A program made the position numbers and the translations under genes. From Hydrogenophaga sp040372165 (GTDB taxonomy: Bacteria > Pseudomonadota > Gammaproteobacteria > Burkholderiales > Burkholderiaceae_C), in NCBI RefSeq assembly GCF_040372165.1, contig NZ_BAABWG010000003.1:372001-436000 (forward strand): a stretch of 64,000 nt of DNA, written 5' to 3'. Below the pieces are notes generated by a model that searched no databases, was not told where the DNA came from, and worked only from the letters and a program-made list of their open reading frames with translations. Position 1 is the stretch's first letter. Each line of letters begins with the position of its first letter. This document shows positions 60,898 to 64,000 of this stretch, in pieces.

Positions 60898-61030
60898 GAG
60901 GGCCGAGGCCGCACATCATGCACAGCAGGGGAGCGAGGGGGCCGACGATTCGACGCTGGGCCGCCCCAAGGCGAATCAGCCCCCTGGGGGGGCAGCGGAC
61001 CATGCGCAGCAGGGGAGCGTGGGGGCCGAC
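60898..61030 (+). repeat. 84-bp-family repeat inserted in frame in the synthetase gene
   Basis: Two 39-bp tail copies (60908-60946 and 60992-61030) flank the core GGGCCGCCCCAAGGCGAATC...; period 84 bp, or 28 codons. Expected homologous protein would run directly from EQFRRL to DIWFCNISGG. The core matches the tandem repeat upstream of parA (GAATCAGCCCCCTGGGGG, GGAGCGTGGGGG). Confidence 0.8.
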
Positions 61031-61297
61031 ATCTGGTTTTGTAATATCTCCGGCGGCACCGACTTCGCCGGTGCCTTCATCGGCGGACACCGCGAACTGC
61101 CGCAAACGCCAGGCCGCATGCAGTGCCGGCTGCTCGGCTGCGCAGTGGAATCCTGGAACGAATCGGGGCAACCGGTCATCGACGAGGTGGGCGAGCTGGT
61201 GTGCGCGCAACCGATTCCGTCCATGCCCCTGTACTTCGTGGGCGACGTGGACAACAAGCGCTTGCTTGGCAGCTATTTCGATATGTATCCGCCAGGC

Positions 61298-61436
61298 CAA
61301 GGGCGCAAACCTGGTGGAGGAGATCTGTTGTTGCCCCCACGCTCCCCTGCTGCGCATGGTGCGCTGCCCCCCCGAGGGGGCTGACCCGGTCTTGGGGCGG
61401 CCCGGCGACCGGGTGCTCGATGCAGAATCAGGCGCC
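61298..61436 (-). repeat. Inverted copy of the 84-bp-family repeat, frameshifting the synthetase gene
   Basis: The reverse complement of 61331-61412 parallels the first insertion (GGGCCGCCCCAAG..., CACCATGCGCAGCAGGGGAG, CGTGGGGGC). Expected protein would run from YFDMYPPG to VWRHGDW. 139 bp is one more than a multiple of three. Confidence 0.78.
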
Positions 61437-61926
61437 GTCTGGCGGCACGGTGACTGGTTGCGCATCTACCCCGATGGCTCTTGCGTGATTTACGGACGCT
61501 CCGATGCCACCATCAACCGGCATGGCCTGCGCATGGGCACAAGCGAGCTCTACAGCGCGGTCGAGGCCTTGCCCGAAGTGATGGACTCCATGGTGGTGGA
61601 CCTGGAGTACCTCGGGCGCGAGAGCTACATGCCGTTGTTTGTGGTGCTTCGCGAAGGGCTGGTGCTCGACGATGCGCTCAAGCTCAAGCTGAACAGTGCC
61701 ATCCGTTCCGCTTTGTCGCCGCGCTTTCTGCCCAACGACATCTTCCAGGTAAAGGAAATTCCGAGAACATTGTCCGGCAAGAAGCAGGAGCTGCCCATCA
61801 AGAAACTGTTGTTGGGGCAGCCTCTGGAGAAGGTCATCAACAAGGAAGCCATGGCCAACCCCGCCTGCCTGGAGTGGTATGTGAACTTCGCCACCGCGCA
61901 CGCATCGTCGCGATAGCTTCAGGGCG

Positions 61927-61946
61927 CATAGGCTGATCGGCCTATG
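61927..61946. promoter_or_regulatory. Inverted repeat upstream of the response regulator gene
   Basis: CATAGGC-TGATCG-GCCTATG, perfect 7-bp arms, in the 82-bp gap after the synthetase gene and 53 bp before the regulator start. It may be an operator for the NarL-type regulator or a weak terminator. Confidence 0.35.
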
Positions 61947-61998
61947 TCGTGGTGCGGCGGGGATTGGCTATGCTGGTCTTCGTTCGTACACTGCGCTG

Positions 61999-62673
61999 AT
62001 GCATGAAATGGAAGAGCTGGGTTTGCTGCTGGTCGACGACCACCCCCTGTTTCGCGATAGCTTCGTGATGGCATTGCGTCAGCTGTGCCCGCAAGTCGAT
62101 GTCGAATCGGCCTCGAGCACCACCGAGGCCATGCAGCGGCTGGAGAGCCAGCCCCAGCGTTTTGATCTGGTGCTGGTGGACTACAAGCTGCCCGGGTGCG
62201 ACGGCATCCGCGCCGCAGTCGAAATGGGCATGCGCCACCCTGGTGTGAGCTTTGGCCTGATCACCGGCGAAGAATCGCCAGAGCTTCCTCAGCGGGCGGC
62301 CTCGGCAGGGCTGGTCGCCTGCCTGTCAAAGTCGCTGGAGATGGAGGCGCTGATCGATGCGCTCGGGGCACTGGCGCGTGGCCAGACAGTGTTCTCTGCC
62401 GTGTCGTTTGACTCGGAGCCAAAGGCAATGTCCGGTACCGACTTCGGGCTTTCGCCGCGCCAGCTCGAGGTCCTGCGGTGCCTGTCAACCGGTGCCAGCA
62501 ACAAAGTGATCGCCCAGGAGATGGGCATCTCGCCAGCGACGGTGAAGAACCATCTGGACATCATCTTTGACAAGATGGGTGTAACCAACCGAATGCAGGC
62601 GGTGATGCTGGCCAAGGCCGCAGGTGTCATGGTCACAGACGGCACGGGCAGCCCCGGGTCTGACACGGCATGA
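61999..62673 (+). CDS. NarL/LuxR-family response regulator (second)
   Basis: 224 aa. Receiver with Asp61 in LVLVDYKLPGCDG and C-terminal LuxR helix-turn-helix (LSPRQLEVLRCLSTGASNKV, IAQEMGISPATVKNHLDIIF). The stop overlaps the kinase start by 4 bp (ATGA), so the pair is co-translated. The target genes are unknown. Confidence 0.92.
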   Translation: MHEMEELGLLLVDDHPLFRDSFVMALRQLCPQVDVESASSTTEAMQRLESQPQRFDLVLVDYKLPGCDGIRAAVEMGMRHPGVSFGLITGEESPELPQRAASAGLVACLSKSLEMEALIDALGALARGQTVFSAVSFDSEPKAMSGTDFGLSPRQLEVLRCLSTGASNKVIAQEMGISPATVKNHLDIIFDKMGVTNRMQAVMLAKAAGVMVTDGTGSPGSDTA

Positions 62674-64000
62674 GCGTTGCACCGGCGGTGGTGCCTGTGC
62701 CCACCGACAAAGACCGGGTCGATCACGAGGTACTTCGGCTGAGCCTGGAGGCACCTGCCCGGGCGGCAGTGTGGCAGTTTCTCATTTCGCTGTTGATGGC
62801 GTTCTACTTTGCTGATCCACATACTCCGTGGATGGCCGCCATCTGGCTTTTGCTCGTGCAGGCCAGTTTCGCCGGGCGTCTGTTTCTGCGATTGCCCTTG
62901 CCCGGACTGGACGCGGCTGCCATTGCCGAAACCATGCGCCGGCATCAGCTCAGGGTCTTGTTCAGTGCGTTTGCCTGGGGCAGTGCCGGCATTCTGTTGT
63001 TTGACTGGACAGACGCGGCCCGGCAAATGGGGCTGACGGTCGCGTTGGTCTCCACCTGCATCTCGTTTTCATTCTCGGCCACCGCACATGGCCCCACCAT
63101 CCGCCGATCGCTGCCGCTCCTGATCGGCCCGGTGGTCATCAGCCTGATCCTGAGCCCGCACCCCTACATGTGGATGCTGGGACTGATCGGGGCCAGCTTC
63201 ACTGTTCTGATGCTGCGCCTGGTCACGGCACGCAGCAAGCAGCTTGAAGAGAACATTGTTCTGCGGATTGAGGCGCAGCGCGCCCGCGACGACAAACAGC
63301 GGTTCTTTGCTGCGGCCAGCCATGACTTGCGCCAGCCTTTGCAGGCATTGAATCTGTACCACTCCCTGATGGCCCGCGGCGACACCTCCACGGCGGTGGT
63401 GCAGCAGATCGGGGCTTGTGTTCAGGCGCTTGACCGATTGCTCGAAGGCATTCTCGATGTGTCGCGGCTGGACGCTGGCCAGGTTGAACCGCAGGTGCAG
63501 CCAGTGCATTTGCCCGAGCTGATGCTGCGGGTGTTCAGTTTGCACGATGCCTCCGCCAGGGCCAAAGGACTGAAGCTGCGACTGCATACCGTCGACCGAT
63601 GGGTTCTGACGGACGCTCACCTGGCCGAACGCATCCTGTCCAATTTGCTGGCCAATGCGATTCGCTATACGGAGCGAGGTGGTGTGCTCATGGCGGCGCG
63701 CATCAGTCAGGGCAGTGTTCGGCTGCAGATCATCGACACAGGTCCGGGCATCAGCGCTGAGGCCCTCGAGACCGTGTTTCAGGAGTTCGCCCAGCTGCAC
63801 AATCCGCAACGAGATCTGGCTCAGGGAACCGGTCTCGGTCTGGCGATCGTCCAGCGTCTGTCCCGTCTGCTTGAGCATCCGTTGAAGGTGCGCTCGGTCC
63901 CGGGGCGGGGCAGCTGCTTTGAAGTGGGCATGAACGTGACCCTCTCCGGGTTGGCCGGCGCCGCCACCTTGCCGACCGTGACGGTGCCGGATGGCCCGGT
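62670..64000 (+). CDS. Sensor histidine kinase, cut by the window end
   Basis: At least 443 aa, open to the window edge. The N-terminus (MSVAPAVVPVPTDKDRVDHE) is followed by about five to six membrane helices up to residue 185. HisKA with His218 (FFAAASHDLRQPLQALNLYH) and HATPase_c with N-box NLLANAIRYTERGG, G1 DTGPGIS and G2 GTGLGLAIVQRL are intact. Family habit suggests a receiver domain beyond the edge (hybrid kinase), which cannot be seen here. Partner of the regulator just upstream. Confidence 0.9.
   Translation, partial: MSVAPAVVPVPTDKDRVDHEVLRLSLEAPARAAVWQFLISLLMAFYFADPHTPWMAAIWLLLVQASFAGRLFLRLPLPGLDAAAIAETMRRHQLRVLFSAFAWGSAGILLFDWTDAARQMGLTVALVSTCISFSFSATAHGPTIRRSLPLLIGPVVISLILSPHPYMWMLGLIGASFTVLMLRLVTARSKQLEENIVLRIEAQRARDDKQRFFAAASHDLRQPLQALNLYHSLMARGDTSTAVVQQIGACVQALDRLLEGILDVSRLDAGQVEPQVQPVHLPELMLRVFSLHDASARAKGLKLRLHTVDRWVLTDAHLAERILSNLLANAIRYTERGGVLMAARISQGSVRLQIIDTGPGISAEALETVFQEFAQLHNPQRDLAQGTGLGLAIVQRLSRLLEHPLKVRSVPGRGSCFEVGMNVTLSGLAGAATLPTVTVPDGP

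Larger units (their letters stand above)
59610..61916 (+). pseudogene. Acetoacetyl-CoA synthetase, interrupted by repeats and a frameshift
   Basis: Ligase activating acetoacetate with CoA and ATP. The N-terminal part (MSEQGTPNFVPQIRLYQNWL; AMP motif WIVYSSGTTGMPKPIVHGHG; FCNISGGTDFAGAFIGG) reads from 59610 to a stop at 61384. The C-terminal part (IYGRSDATINRHGLRMGTSE, IPRTLSGKKQELPIKKLLLG) continues in the next frame to 61916. A 133-bp repeat-rich insertion at about 60898-61030 keeps the frame. A 139-bp insertion at 61298-61436 shifts it. Removing one base from the C7 tract at 61367-61373 would rejoin the frames. It may be a true pseudogene, a phase-variable gene or a sequencing error. Confidence 0.8.

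Overview
The window looks like a chromosomal segment of a GC-rich betaproteobacterium, order Burkholderiales and most likely family Comamonadaceae (Hydrogenophaga/Acidovorax-like). This is inferred from the protein families, the TRAP-TAXI and AtuA-type genes, the mnmG-rsmG-parA-parB order and the G/C-rich palindromic intergenic repeats. It lies close to the chromosome origin: mnmG and rsmG are followed by parA and parB, and four parS-type sites (perfect or near-perfect TGTTTCACGTGAAACA) lie at 30.2-31.6 kb. No rRNA, tRNA, CRISPR array, complete insertion sequence or prophage was recognised.

Layout. 0-3.8 kb: an NtrB/NtrC-like two-component pair (the activator has GAFTDA instead of GAFTGA), followed by a sigma-54-type promoter and a secreted Ser/Gly-rich repeat protein. 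4.4-15.3 kb: a putrescine module. It holds a PuuD-like hydrolase, a PuuA-like gamma-glutamyl ligase, an aminotransferase, a PotFGHI-like ABC importer, a BamE-like lipoprotein and an aldehyde dehydrogenase. Together these import putrescine and degrade it through gamma-glutamylated intermediates and/or transamination. 15.4-21.4 kb: a class II aldolase-family gene and a TetR-controlled DevBCA/TolC-like efflux operon with matching operator-like dyads at both promoters. 21.6-25.4 kb: a Crp/Fnr regulator, a DUF2892 protein, cytochrome b561, two YceI proteins and a membrane protein. 25.4-28.6 kb: small redox and membrane genes with a second Crp/Fnr-type regulator. 28.8-35.0 kb: the origin-proximal mnmG-rsmG-lysE-parA-hydrolase-parB block. 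35.0-42.2 kb: a methyltransferase, a gamma-glutamylcyclotransferase, and a TRAP-TAXI/AtuA catabolic operon divergent from a LysR gene. 42.5-50.2 kb: small genes, then a run of envelope genes on the minus strand. These are four predicted lipoproteins (one CsgG-like, one Sel1), an OmpA-like protein and a YadA-type trimeric adhesin with 16-residue head repeats. 50.4-55 kb: a NarL-type regulator facing a NarX-like kinase and its paralogue, which appears catalytically dead. 55-64 kb: a FAD oxidase, an EF-hand protein, a cobalamin adenosyltransferase, a ribbon-helix-helix protein, a DUF3237 protein, an acetoacetyl-CoA synthetase gene disrupted by repeats, and a second NarL-type regulator with a sensor kinase that runs off the window.

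The most unusual signals are these. A family of about 84-bp G/C-rich repeats sits immediately upstream of parA and also inside the acetoacetyl-CoA synthetase gene, where one copy is in frame and an inverted copy shifts the frame at a C7 tract. A degenerate kinase gene is paired in tandem with an intact paralogue. The adhesin head repeats have 16 residues. A Ser-rich secreted protein follows a sigma-54 promoter next to an activator with a variant GAFTGA loop.
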